This document shows positions 39,496 to 48,774 of a stretch of 64,000 nucleotides of DNA, one piece after another; the first letter of the stretch is position 1; the number at the start of each line of letters is the position of its first letter. Position numbers and translations under genes: made by a program. Where the stretch lies: the NCBI GenBank assembly GCA_963797765.1, contig CAWCQU010000002.1, forward strand, positions 62,001 to 126,000, written 5' to 3'. The stretch is from JBGPTK01 sp963797765 (GTDB taxonomy: Bacteria; Acidobacteriota; Terriglobia; Acidiferrales; UBA7541). The notes under the pieces were generated by a model. It saw nothing but the letters and a program-made list of their open reading frames with translations. It searched no databases and was not told where the DNA came from.

Positions 39496-40608
39496 TTACG
39501 CAGCTCGTTCGTAGCGATGATGCAGACCACCGAGTCTCGGAAGTGCGAACACCCGACCGCAAGCCGTCGAGCAAACTCTGCTCCCTGGTGTTTGCTTGTC
39601 TAGGCCCAGGTGAGTCCGATCATCGTGGTAGTACCGGATGTATTCCGCAAACAGCCGTCTCAGGTGGGCCTCGTTGACCGCGATCACATGGTCCAACATG
39701 TCGCGGCGGCAGCTCTCGATCCACCTCTCTGCAACTCCGTTCTGCCACGGGCTCTCGAATGAAGTCCGAATAGGTGTGATACTCAGGGATTGGACAGCGA
39801 TCGGAACTTCAAGGCCGTATTTGGCGTTGCGGTCGAAAATCAAGAACTTTGGGGCGAATTGAAACGGGGAACGCCTCTCGCAACTGTTGAATTGTCCACG
39901 CGCTCGTAGGATGGCGCGTGACATTGAAATGAAGAATGCGGCGGCGGTCATGGCCGATGATGAAAAAACAGTAGAGCACGCTGAAATTGATAGTCGGAAC
40001 CGTGAAGAAGTCCATCGCTGCGATAGCTTCGCGATGGTTACTTAGAAATGCGAACCACCGTTTAGCCGGTTCCGTATCTCTCGGCGCGCGGCGCATCCAG
40101 CGCGAAACGGTTCTCTCGGAAACATCGAAGCCCAGCATCAACAGCTCCCCGTGAATCCGGGGTGCGCCCCAAGTCGGATTCTCTGCAACCATCCTGAAGA
40201 TCAGATCGCGAACTTCCTTCGAGATTCGCTTTCGGCCAATTACTCGCCGTGCCCTCGATATCACACGCCAATACAGAACGAATCCAGCCCGGTGCCAACG
40301 GACCACAGTTTCCGGGCTGACTACGATGAGAGCTTGCTTCCAGCCAGCCCAAAACCTGCGAGCAAGAACCCAAAATAGCTTATCGAGCACGCTAAGGCTT
40401 GGCCTCGCGTGCTTCCGTTTGAGCACGGTGAGTTGTTGTCGAAGAACAAGGTTTTCAAGCAGGAGCGTCCGGCGAGCACGAAAGCCTCGAAGAATGGAAG
40501 CCAGAAGGAGCCAAATTGTGCGAAACATTCCGTTGTGCTACCGCAATGTCGGTGTGGATTTCAATGAGCTATACTCTTGATTCCAAAGGCGGACAGAGTT
40601 TTGGCGAA
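39496..40608 (-). mobile_element. Integrase-core insertion sequence, copy 3 (frameshifted)
   Basis: Transposase frames 40528-39809 and 39951-39496 join to about 345 residues: LENLVLRQQLTVLKRKH, helix-turn-helix, and DDE core (AMDFFTVPTINF; FLIFDRNAKYG; NGVAERWIESCRRD). The frame changes near 39870-39880. It is more diverged from copies 1 and 2 than they are from each other. GCGGACAGAGTTTTGGCGAA at 40589-40608 is taken as its right end. Same orientation as copy 1, 12.7 kb away. Confidence 0.78.
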
Positions 40609-40937
40609 GGACAAGTCAGATACCTTAGAGCTTGCCTTGGCGTGAATAAACACGACTCGTCTTCCATGCTAATTCCTGGTTGATGCTGTTGTAGTCTTGA
40701 AAATCAGACCGGTCGATCTTAAGTAAGCGTCACGGGCCCTTGCCAGCGTTCTTAAGTGTCTAGATTAGGACGAAGGGTATGGAGGCATTCGGCCCGCAAT
40801 TCAAACCATCCACGACACTGGCATGGGCCCTGGCAGTGGAATGACGGAGGGGTTAGGATTGGGTTGCAGTTCGAGATCAAGGAGCAATTTTCGAAGTGAA
40901 TTCTGAACCTCTGGGCTATAAGCAGCACGGGCAACGT
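40609..40937. other. Intergenic, nothing found
   Basis: From the insertion-sequence end to the stop of the kinase gene. No supported frame or structure. Confidence 0.4.
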
Positions 40938-43610
40938 TTAAGGAAGCTGGAGGTCCATCGAGTAAATTTCAAACGCGCTGGTGTCGCGCATGGCAAGCGG
41001 GGAACCGTCCGGAGCGAGACCAGTCCAGGAGCCGAAGCTGGCGGTTGCTGTCCGTCTGAGGTTCTCCATGTCGAAAAGCCGTTCCAGTTTTTGATCGCTG
41101 ACGCGCAACCGATAATAGGACGGTTTGCCATCCACGTTGGCGTCAAAGCAAATGTACTGGCTATCGGCTGACCAAGCGGGCCAGCGCACGGAACCCTTGT
41201 AGATTTCCATCCACTTTTCCGCACGAATATCCATCAACTGCAAACTGAAGGAATCGGAGCTCAAAGCGGCCAGGTAGCGCCCATCGGGTGAAAAAAGCGG
41301 CTGGAGTTTGCCCTGCGAACCCGGAATCTGTGTGAGCTGATTCGACTTGAGGTCCAGCCGAAGCAATTTAGCTAGCTGCCTTTGGCCCACAGGCCAATTT
41401 GCAAAGACGACCGAATCGCCTCCCGGCGCCCAATCTCCTGCACCGGCTTCTCCACTCGTGTTACTGATGTCCTGAGGCACGCCGCCATCCGCCGATATCA
41501 CATAGAGGCGCAACTGTTTTCCGGGTGGTTCCGCAGCGAAGAGAATCTGCTTTCGGTCCGGCGACCAACGCGGAAAATTAGCAGAGTTTTCCGGCGGCAA
41601 AAGTTGAAGCTTCTCCGAACCGTCAATCTTACTCCGCCAGAGAGATGAGTCCGGATAAGTGCTGTAGGTGAGCCACTGGCCGTCTTTTGAAAAGTCGAGC
41701 ATGATGGAGGACATTCCGCCGAAGACGGGGAAGAACTGCCCAGAATTTGCGTCTCGCTTCACCAGTTCGCCGCGCGGCGTCCCTGTAATCAGGTAAATCC
41801 GTTTGTCGTCTCTAGAAATCACAAAATCCCACAAGCGCGAAAGCCCGGAGGTCAACTGAACGGGAGCGCCATGCGAACGGCCGAACGGTCCAGATTTTTC
41901 CCGCATCGCCCATACATTGTTAATTCCGGAACCCGACCGCTGTTCCGCAATGAAGAGAAAATATTTGCCGTCCGAAGTCCACCGGCCAGCGCCTTCGCCC
42001 GGCGGATTTCTCCATCCTGGCAGAATCTCGTGCAAACCTGTCCCGTCGACATTCAACTCCCAGATCGAAAAGGAGCCATTTTTCGGGTCCTCGAGGGAAA
42101 ATCTTATGAGTTTGCTATCGGGCGACCATTGCGGAATATCCTGGATGAGTCCCGGGAGAGTAGCCAACTTGTGCGTTCCGGCTCCATCCCGGCTGGTCAG
42201 ATAAAAGTCGTAACCATGCTCATAGGCGATGTACTTTCCATCCCGGGACCAGCCGGCAGCTGCAGCGACGGCGTTATCCAGCCTTCGCGGGCTTCCGCCG
42301 GGCAGAGGCAAAACAAACAAGGGCGACTCCGGCTGCCCCTCCAAATGCCCGCCCGCGATCATTTCGGAGCCGTCGGGGGAAATGTCGAAAATCTGGGCGG
42401 ACTGAAAGGGAGAGGACATGGTCATCGGCTCGCCGCCGGCAATGGAAAGCTGAGCAATGGTCCAGCCGGCGTTGGTTGGGACCGTAAAATACAGCCGTGT
42501 GCCATCGCTGACCAGTGGAGGGAACTTGCGCTGAGAATCATGGGTGAGTTGGATGTAATTCGAAAGCTTGGGAATACTCGAGGTCATTCCCCACCAAAGC
42601 GCAATCGCTCCCAGGATGGCAATGCCTATTGCACCTGCCACCACGGCGGGCATGTGCGACCGAATCCACGACGACGCTGAAGTTCCTGGCGCCGCAGAGG
42701 CTGCGACGGAAGCGGATGAAGTGGCATCCCTTCGCAGCCGCTTCAAATCATTTCGAATTTCCGTTGCTGTCTGGTATCGCAGATCACGGTCTTTCTCAAT
42801 TGCTTTGCCGATAATTTCATCGGCACGCAAGGGAAGTTCCGGATTCAGACGCGAGGGAGGCGTCGGCTGGCGGTTCAGGATCGCCTCGAAAATAATCGCG
42901 GTAGTGCTTCCAGCAAAGGGCGGGCGTCCGCTGGCCATTTCGTAAAGCACGGCTCCGAAGGAGAAAAGGTCGGAACGGGCGTCGAGTTCCTCGCCGCGAG
43001 CCTGTTCAGGAGACATGTAGGCCACGGTGCCGATCGCAGTGCCGGGACTTGTGAGATGCTCTTCGCTCAAACTGCCAGTGGGCAGAACTGACCCGCCTGT
43101 CAGGTCGACAATTTTCCGTTCGTGCACTTTCTTGGCCAGGCCAAAATCGAGGATCTTTGCCTGGCCCGCGGAAGTGATGAAAATATTCGAAGGCTTGATA
43201 TCCCGGTGGACGATCCCCTTCGAATGGGCTGCGCTGAGAGCGTCGGCAATCTGTATGGCCAGATCGAGCATTTCTTCCGTTGGAATCGGTGTCCCGGCGA
43301 TCCGATGATGCAGCGTCTGGCCCTCGAGCAGCTCCATCACGATGAAGGGCTGGCCGTCGAATTCTTCAATCGCGTGAATCGTGGAAATATTCGGATGGTT
43401 CAGCGCCGAAGCTGCCCGTGCTTCCCGCTCGAAGCGCTCCAAAGCTTTCGGATCCCGGGTGAGATCTTCGGGAAGAAACTTCAGCGCAACATTGCGGCCG
43501 AGACGCGAATCCTCAGCTCGATACACCACGCCCATCCCTCCGCCACCGAGCTTTTCCAGGATGCGGTAGTGAGAGATCGTCAGTCCGGATTTCAGTTGCG
43601 ATTCCTGCAT
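40938..43610 (-). CDS. Ser/Thr protein kinase with PD40 propeller
   Basis: 890 residues. Kinase domain at about 10-275: [13 protein letters not shown] loop, [27 protein letters not shown], and [21 protein letters not shown]. One membrane helix follows ([20 protein letters not shown], about 320-340). The remaining 540 residues, probably extracytoplasmic, contain [14 protein letters not shown] repeats of a TolB-like beta-propeller. The layout suggests a receptor kinase with an outside sensor blade. Its kinase half is close in sequence to the one at 2231, but the sensor differs. Confidence 0.9.
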   Translation of the reverse strand: MQESQLKSGLTISHYRILEKLGGGGMGVVYRAEDSRLGRNVALKFLPEDLTRDPKALERFEREARAASALNHPNISTIHAIEEFDGQPFIVMELLEGQTLHHRIAGTPIPTEEMLDLAIQIADALSAAHSKGIVHRDIKPSNIFITSAGQAKILDFGLAKKVHERKIVDLTGGSVLPTGSLSEEHLTSPGTAIGTVAYMSPEQARGEELDARSDLFSFGAVLYEMASGRPPFAGSTTAIIFEAILNRQPTPPSRLNPELPLRADEIIGKAIEKDRDLRYQTATEIRNDLKRLRRDATSSASVAASAAPGTSASSWIRSHMPAVVAGAIGIAILGAIALWWGMTSSIPKLSNYIQLTHDSQRKFPPLVSDGTRLYFTVPTNAGWTIAQLSIAGGEPMTMSSPFQSAQIFDISPDGSEMIAGGHLEGQPESPLFVLPLPGGSPRRLDNAVAAAAGWSRDGKYIAYEHGYDFYLTSRDGAGTHKLATLPGLIQDIPQWSPDSKLIRFSLEDPKNGSFSIWELNVDGTGLHEILPGWRNPPGEGAGRWTSDGKYFLFIAEQRSGSGINNVWAMREKSGPFGRSHGAPVQLTSGLSRLWDFVISRDDKRIYLITGTPRGELVKRDANSGQFFPVFGGMSSIMLDFSKDGQWLTYSTYPDSSLWRSKIDGSEKLQLLPPENSANFPRWSPDRKQILFAAEPPGKQLRLYVISADGGVPQDISNTSGEAGAGDWAPGGDSVVFANWPVGQRQLAKLLRLDLKSNQLTQIPGSQGKLQPLFSPDGRYLAALSSDSFSLQLMDIRAEKWMEIYKGSVRWPAWSADSQYICFDANVDGKPSYYRLRVSDQKLERLFDMENLRRTATASFGSWTGLAPDGSPLAMRDTSAFEIYSMDLQLP

Positions 43611-43803
43611 TGTTCCGAAATGCTACGCCTCACATAAGAGCAAGTCAACGAACCGGCGACGATCTCTACTTTCTGCCCCGGAGGCGATCCACACGAGAGG
43701 ATTCAGGGCGAATCTCCAGCGCATAGACCTCCTTGCGTTCGAGTGTGACTGGCCCGAATCCCCAGAGATCACCCGAACTTGCGTTTGAAATTCGTTTTGA
43801 TTT

Positions 43804-43860
43804 GTTCTGATCCGTTTGTACCTGTTCTGTGTCAAAAACCATTACACTTTTATTACACTT
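43804..43860. repeat. 57-bp direct repeat, left copy
   Basis: Two blocks are identical with 44056-44112: GTTCTGATCCGTTT at the start and AAAACCATTACACTT followed by TTATTACACTT at the end, with the same spacing. The end block contains ATTACACTT twice. Could be attachment-site remnants or a duplicated regulatory region. Confidence 0.55.
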
Positions 43861-44055
43861 TGCCCTTTTCGGGGATTTTGGCGAGAAAGTGAAACTGATT
43901 AACTGATTGAAACGACAAGGGTAAGGGTGGCGCGCTTGAGAGGATTTAGACCCCCGCACGCTGGTTCCGGAGTTCAGAGGCCCATCTTGCTGCGTTCTGA
44001 AAATTTCTGATTATATTTGCTGTGTCAAGCAGTTGCAGGATTCGCGTCTTGCGTG

Positions 44056-44112
44056 GTTCTGATCCGTTTATCTCCGTTCTAAGCCTAAAACCATTACACT
44101 TTTATTACACTT
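44056..44112. repeat. 57-bp direct repeat, right copy
   Basis: Second copy of the repeat at 43804, 252 bp away, same orientation. The 14-base and 26-base blocks are exact matches; the 17 bases between them differ. No integrase gene is adjacent. Confidence 0.55.
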
Positions 44113-44560
44113 GATCTGGTGAAGGTCCGATTCACATTCAGCAGAGGGGACCTTTGACGTGCCAGGGCTCCAGATTTGTGACATTCGAAGGAAGGTGACT
44201 ACACGGGAGCCGACATCAATTTGTTCGTAAGGATGGGAGAGAAAAGGCAAAACCCTCGCCGTTCCCGATATGGGTGGGAAGGATGGGCCACGCGCACAAG
44301 GGACGGCATCCGACTTTGTGAGGACTTCGAACGCTTCGGCCACGCGCCGTGCGAATCGCAGGCCCGTGGGACGGACCGGGCTGCTTGCGAAATTTCTTCG
44401 CATCAAGCCGAAGCGATTGTGCCCGGGGGAGCGACACCGTTCAGATTCGAAGCATTACTTCTCGTCCCATGTCCGGATTTCTAAGCGGACAAAGGACGAG
44501 GAAAGTGTACGTGGATGAAAGACTGGGGCGGCGCGCTGAAAGCGCACCCACGCGCCCGGA

Positions 44561-44782
44561 CTATTTTGTAGGTGGCGCCGCATAGCGGCAGTGCGCGCCG
44601 GACTTTGTCTCGACTACGTTATCAAATGGCACGGCCCAATTCCTGGTTTCGGGGTCATTGGCGGCAGTGGGGAACAGTTTCGGCGCGGGCGGAATGTTGG
44701 CCTTGGTGCCAGTGCTGAATTTATCTCCCAGCGTAACGCCGAAGCCGAAGCAGCCTTTGGTGGGACAGTCGGTATCCTTCAC
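44561..44782 (-). pseudogene. Cys-rich protein fragment
   Basis: The frame VKDTDCPTKGCFGFGVTLGD, ending SGAHCRYAAPPTK, is protein-like. Upstream in the same frame lies a TAG, and before it more of the same style (GSCGCKAGTDCKDDSVCA), suggesting one Cys-rich protein cut by a stop. No family recognised. GTG start, no ribosome site. Confidence 0.35.
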
Positions 44783-44960
44783 GCACTAGGCGCAAACGGA
44801 ATCATCTTTGCAATCCGTTCCAGCCTTACATCCGCAGCTCCCCGCAGCGTCCGTTCCAGACGCCACCCTCCCTGCCAATCCCCATCTCCCACGCACGTAT
44901 CTGGTCTAGTTTTCCTCCGCCCCAGCGGTATAGTTTCACTCCGCCCTTGACAGAGGTGAC

Positions 44961-45116
44961 ATGCCCAAGCCGTTATACCTCGACGATCTATACAAGATGG
45001 TTTCCCATATTTACAGCGAGCAAAATGCACATCGTCCGGCCCGTGAGACGTTTGCTCACCTCGTCGAAGTCTGCGGAATGCTAGCACTTATAGACAAAGA
45101 AAGCGTGAGGAAGTAA
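44961..45116 (+). CDS. Small conserved protein, MazG-like in part
   Basis: 51 residues from ATG 44961, with AGAGGTGAC just upstream. The sequence (LDDLYKMVSHIYSEQNAHRP, then ETFAHLVEVCGMLALIDKE) has the helical SEQNxxRP...ETFxHLVEVCGML pattern I associate with a short MazG-like acidobacterial protein. MazG domains hydrolyse nucleoside triphosphates, but this piece is too short for the full metal site. Confidence 0.5.
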   Translation: MPKPLYLDDLYKMVSHIYSEQNAHRPARETFAHLVEVCGMLALIDKESVRK

Positions 45117-45524
45117 CCGTCGAGTCTGCACTTTGTAAGGCATTGGGCTAGTATTTTCCATTAATGACGAAATTTAAAGTTTCCAGTGTCGAGGAATTGA
45201 TATTTAGGAAGTTTCCGTATGCATGTCCTTACAGTCGTCAGTGTTCGCATGATGACGTCAAGTGCAAAACCGTAAAAGGTATGAGTAAAACCGTGGACCA
45301 CGATGCTGTCCGGGCTCTGTATGTCTTTGATTCTGGAAGTGTGCGTTGTTGAACAGACGCGGCATTGTGGATCGAAGTAGCATGTTTGCGTTTTCAAAAT
45401 CATACCGGCGCATAAGTCCGAACGGGATGGACAGCCGGAAGTTTTTCGGAGGATTGGCGATGATGTCCGTGGCTGAATGCAGCAGGAGGTATGAGTCGGC
45501 CATTCCATCCAGAGGAGGTTAGAG
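45117..45524. other. Intergenic, nothing firm
   Basis: A 62-residue plus-strand frame at 45164 with four Cys has no ribosome site; not called. The last bases hold GGAGG of the CsbD gene. Confidence 0.35.
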
Positions 45525-45758
45525 ATGAACTGGGATCAAATCGAAGGCAAATGGAAGCAATCGATGGGCAAGATAAAAGCGAAGTGGGGAAAGCTGACTG
45601 ACGACGACCTGACTGTGATAAATGGCAAAAAGGAGCAGCTTGTAGGCAAGATTCAGGAACGTTATGGAATTGCGAAAGACGCCGCGGAGAAGCAGGTCGA
45701 TGAATTTACGCGGTCCTACCGTTCAGACGACTCGGCAAAAGCAGCTAAGTTGTCCTGA
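45525..45758 (+). CDS. CsbD-family stress protein
   Basis: 77 residues with GAGGAGG 6-7 bases upstream. MNWDQIEGKWKQSMGKIKAKWGKLTDDDL is the CsbD signature; the rest is charged and helical. CsbD proteins are abundant general-stress proteins of unknown mechanism (SigB-controlled in Bacillus). First of a string of very small genes. Confidence 0.9.
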   Translation: MNWDQIEGKWKQSMGKIKAKWGKLTDDDLTVINGKKEQLVGKIQERYGIAKDAAEKQVDEFTRSYRSDDSAKAAKLS

Positions 45759-45789
45759 ATTGACCCACAACATTCAGAACGAGAATGCG

Positions 45790-45981
45790 ATGGCAAGATA
45801 CGGGCAGGCCGCTGGCAAAAGCGTGGAGAGCGCTATGCACCGGGAAAATTGCGGGACAGCTCGCTCGGGCAAAGGAGGTAAAGGAGGCAAAGTAACCAGC
45901 CGGAAACAAGCGATTGCCACAGGCCTGTCAGAGGCACCCAAAAAAGGCGCCAAGGTCCCGCAGAAAAACTCTTCACAATGA
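45790..45981 (+). CDS. DUF6496-like basic protein
   Basis: 63 residues from ATG 45790: MARYGQAAGKSVESAMHREN, then a Gly/Lys-rich middle (RSGKGGKGGKV) and SRKQAIATGLSEAPKKGAKVPQK. This matches a small, very basic DUF6496-type family that may bind nucleic acid. Its stop overlaps the start of the next frame by ATGA, so the two are probably co-translated. Confidence 0.72.
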   Translation: MARYGQAAGKSVESAMHRENCGTARSGKGGKGGKVTSRKQAIATGLSEAPKKGAKVPQKNSSQ

Positions 45982-46064
45982 GTCCAGAAACAATTTTGAC
46001 TATGGTTCTGGTTGTGTTCTTGCTGGGTGGCGGCGGTTGGTACTGGGGGCGCCGGTGCGGTTAA
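45978..46064 (+). CDS. 28-residue membrane peptide
   Basis: MSPETILTMVLVVFLLGGGG, then WYWGRRCG: one hydrophobic helix, a Gly run, an aromatic pair and a basic end. The start overlaps the previous stop (ATGA). I recognise closely similar tiny peptides in other soil bacteria, often beside stress genes. Single-pass membrane peptide of unknown role. Confidence 0.55.
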   Translation: MSPETILTMVLVVFLLGGGGWYWGRRCG

Positions 46065-46200
46065 CGGCGACCTCCGGGACAGAACAGCGAGATGGTCAAT
46101 TCTACTCAGACCTCAGAAAGTTAGGGGACTGCTAAAGTGACAGCCCTCAAAGAGGCTCAGAAGAGCCGCAATCCGAGCTTTACGAGGACGAAGGAGAAAT

Positions 46201-46431
46201 ATGAAAACCAGCACGAAAGACAAGATCAAGGGCAACTTCCACGAAATGACGGGAATTATTAAGGAGGAGATCGGAAAGGTTACGAATGACCGCAATTTGA
46301 AAGCCGAAGGGAAAGCCGAAAAGAAGACGGGCAAAGTTCAACAGCGGATAGGCCATGCTAAAGAAGGCGTCGCAAAGTTGAAAGGGCAGCTGGCAGAGTT
46401 AAAAAGTAAGCGTCCGGTGGTCGCATCTTGA
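46201..46431 (+). CDS. CsbD-family stress protein, second copy
   Basis: 76 residues, AAGGAG 7 bases upstream. KTSTKDKIKGNFHEMTGIIKEEIGKVTNDRNLKAEGKAEKKTGKVQQ is a standard CsbD core and differs clearly from the copy at 45525, so this is an old duplication. Lys/Glu-rich and almost without hydrophobic core, as usual for the family. Confidence 0.9.
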   Translation: MKTSTKDKIKGNFHEMTGIIKEEIGKVTNDRNLKAEGKAEKKTGKVQQRIGHAKEGVAKLKGQLAELKSKRPVVAS

Positions 46432-46625
46432 CAAGCAGTTCGAACTCTGAGAAGCGCCAAGAGCTTCTGGATAGCAGATTGATCTCGGCCAGCAGTAATT
46501 GGACTGTTTTGTAGGCTCAGCCCATCAATCATTTAGGAGGGGGATTTACATTGTGCGGCTAAGAGCAGTCGAAGGATGTCCAAAACGGAACAGACGCAAC
46601 CACTGTTCGTCGCTATATTGCCGCC

Positions 46626-46814
46626 ATGAATCGCACATTTGATCTCTTCGAGATTTTGCCTGATGGCGCTCCCATCTGGAGGGACGCTGTCTCCAGCAAC
46701 GAAAACGCAGCCCTCAAAATGCAAGAATTGGCCGCGCGGACGCAGAATGAAGTGCGCTTGATGGATGTAGGGAATAATGCCGTCATTGCTGCCATGAATG
46801 CCCGTCAATCCTGA
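46626..46814 (+). CDS. Small conserved hypothetical protein
   Basis: 62 residues: MNRTFDLFEILPDGAPIWRD, NAALKMQELAARTQNEV and MDVGNNAVIAAMNARQS. I recognise the 'F(D/E)xLPDGxPIWR ... LAxxTxNEVR' pattern as a widespread small acidobacterial protein. No helix or signal. No clear ribosome site. Confidence 0.62.
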   Translation: MNRTFDLFEILPDGAPIWRDAVSSNENAALKMQELAARTQNEVRLMDVGNNAVIAAMNARQS

Positions 46815-46820
46815 GGCATT

Positions 46821-47015
46821 CTACGAACCTGAAGCAGCGGTCTTGATCGCGGTTACGACGTGCTGAGCTCCCTTGGGCCACACAATTAAATTGGCGGACT
46901 CACAGTGCGGACATTCAACTATGAGGTCTGACAAGACTATCTCCCCGGTGGTTGATCCTGTGACCTGAAAGACCTTTCTGCATAGTTGGCAGTTGAAGAA
47001 TATTAATCTGTCCAT
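46821..47015 (-). CDS. Small zinc-ribbon-like protein
   Basis: 64 residues with GGAGA upstream. FFNCQLCRKVFQVTG and LIVECPHCESANLIVWPKG give two CxxC knuckles about 25 residues apart, enough for one zinc ribbon. Such proteins often bind nucleic acid or act as partner domains. Convergent with the 46626 gene. Confidence 0.65.
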   Translation of the reverse strand: MDRLIFFNCQLCRKVFQVTGSTTGEIVLSDLIVECPHCESANLIVWPKGAQHVVTAIKTAASGS

Positions 47016-47178
47016 AAAATGTTCTCCACGGCCTTAGTCCTTCACCATTTTAATTTTGATGCAGCGGGGTAGTAGGAGGTCACAAAACAGGCACAAGCTT
47101 TTCATGTTCCCACTGACTCAACGTTCGCAAGTTGTATGGAAAGCGCTCGGAAGCAAACGGAACTATTGAGGACAGCAC

Positions 47179-47250
47179 AATATAGTGACAGTTTCTGAAC
47201 CCCGCGCCCCGCTCAAATGGCGTTTCTGCAAGGGGAAGCGTCACTATATT
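47179..47250. repeat. MITE-like 72-bp element with perfect 11-bp terminal inverted repeats
   Basis: AATATAGTGAC (47179-47189) and GTCACTATATT (47240-47250) are exact reverse complements around 50 bases. The terminus resembles the ATAATATAGTTAC at the 3' edge of the IS630-type element near 50295, so this may be a miniature element moved by such a transposase. Confidence 0.45.
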
Positions 47251-47259
47251 CTGCGTTGT

Positions 47260-47541
47260 TCAATAGGAACAGCCGCGGGGTTTATTTTCTTGCGTCTTCT
47301 CCCAATATCTAGTGAACTCATCCGCCAATTTGAATGTTCTTCGTCTTAATGAATCTGGTGATTCTGGTTCTTTCGTGGCATCTAATTGCTCCTGTAATTT
47401 GATAATTTGCACATCTCGGCCATCCGGGTATCCTGGAACAACAATCACGGTAGGCTGCATCGTCATAAACCATGCGACAGTAAATATCGATAACGTAGCC
47501 CATCCTAATCCGAAAATATTCCAAACATCCCCCATCCCCAA
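47260..47541 (-). CDS. Small membrane-anchored hypothetical protein
   Basis: 93 residues (or 91 from the second Met). One membrane helix near the start (IFGLGWATLSIFTVAWFMTM), then a soluble, charged tail with a helical DVQIIKLQEQLDATKE stretch. No family recognised and the ribosome site is weak; composition argues for coding. Confidence 0.45.
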   Translation of the reverse strand: MGMGDVWNIFGLGWATLSIFTVAWFMTMQPTVIVVPGYPDGRDVQIIKLQEQLDATKEPESPDSLRRRTFKLADEFTRYWEKTQENKPRGCSY

Positions 47542-48026
47542 TGCTTGGGATTGTCTGAACCTGCTGTTTGTTTGTGAAGTAGAGCACCGGCCTTCTCAGG
47601 GAAGGCATTGGGTCATTAGCTGGTGGTAGGCTCTGCTTAGAACAGTTGCCTGGAAGGTCCGATAGTTTCCGGTGGCGGGTGGGCATATTGTACTAAAGAG
47701 GACAGTCTTGCGGCTGTTTTTTTCGCACCGTATCCAAATGAAGATTCGCAACCTGACGGCAAAATAGTTGTTCTCCTTCCCCTGTCCTACGTGTGTTGCC
47801 GCAGCCGGGAAGCGATGTGTGCTGCAATCAGGTGCTCCGCGCTCAGGACCACACATAGACCGGAAGTTTTCCGCTACTAAGGGAATTGAGAGGAGAAGAA
47901 TTCCCCACGGTGCTGGACGTCGATAAATTCTCATCCGACCAACAATCCGAAATATGCCCTGGTAAGCCGTTTTACCAACAGTGATCTGGAAGTATGCCGC
48001 TTTCCGATAGGCGCGACAGTGGGTGC
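47542..48026. other. Intergenic, nothing found
   Basis: Long frames on the minus strand here have unlikely composition and no ribosome site. No repeat recognised. Confidence 0.4.
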
Positions 48027-48695
48027 TTATTCGTGCAGAACAACACTCAGGAGGGAGCTGTGGACCTGAAGTCCGCCATTGCCGTAATGAATGAAGCCCA
48101 GTTCCCTGAATTTGTTCATAAAGAAATTTACCCGCGACCGCGTGGTCCCAATCATTTCCGCCAGCATCTCCTGCGATACTTTGGGAAGCATCTTTTGAGG
48201 TTGAGGTTCCTTGCCGTAGCGAGCGAGCAGCAAAAGAGTCCGAGCCAGCCGTTTCTCGCTCGAATTGAAAAGCTGATCGATCAAATCCTCCTCGATTCGG
48301 ATATTCCGTGTAAGGATATAAGACACGAAGCGGTCGGAGAAAGCATGTTCAGCGTGGAGTACACGAATCATCTCGTTCTTTTCTATAACCAGTAAAGTCG
48401 TGGGAGTAATCGAGGTCGCTGTCCCCATTCGAACAGACTGACCTGCCATTCCCCCCTCACCAAAAAAGTCAGCGGGTCCCAACATCGCCAGGACTGCTTC
48501 TTTGCCAACCTCGTTAACAACGGAGAGCCTGACACCGCCTTTTTGAACGTACATCACACTCTCAGCAGGATCACCTTGAGAGTAGATCTTCTGTGATGTT
48601 CGATATTCCACAACTCTTCTCGCCACGCCAGCCGAATCGAGAAAGGCTTGTGCATCGAAGACAGGCGCCTTCGCTTTTTTGAGTTTTTTGACCAT
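48027..48695 (-). CDS. Crp/Fnr-family regulator (second)
   Basis: About 222 residues from ATG 48695; the frame opens at 48764. Cyclic-nucleotide-binding-like barrel (KIYSQGDPAESVMYVQKGGVRLSVVNEVGKEAVLAMLGPADFFGEGG) and a C-terminal winged helix (MLAEMIGTTRSRVNFFMNKFRELGFIHYGNGGLQVH). The phosphate-binding cassette of true cAMP sensors is not evident, and the Cys set of Fnr is missing, so the signal is unknown. Follows another Crp-type gene on the same strand. Confidence 0.88.
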   Translation of the reverse strand: MVKKLKKAKAPVFDAQAFLDSAGVARRVVEYRTSQKIYSQGDPAESVMYVQKGGVRLSVVNEVGKEAVLAMLGPADFFGEGGMAGQSVRMGTATSITPTTLLVIEKNEMIRVLHAEHAFSDRFVSYILTRNIRIEEDLIDQLFNSSEKRLARTLLLLARYGKEPQPQKMLPKVSQEMLAEMIGTTRSRVNFFMNKFRELGFIHYGNGGLQVHSSLLSVVLHE

Positions 48696-48774
48696 GGCAG
48701 CCAGATGAATCCTTAAACAGAATCTAGCTGGAAGGAGGAGTACTGTCGGTAGGGTATCGAACACTAGCGGTTGA

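Larger units (their letters stand above)
43611..44560. other. Long gene-poor stretch
   Basis: About 950 bases without a supported gene. It holds the direct repeats described separately. Frames on both strands are rich in Arg, Pro and Cys and lack ribosome sites. Confidence 0.45.
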
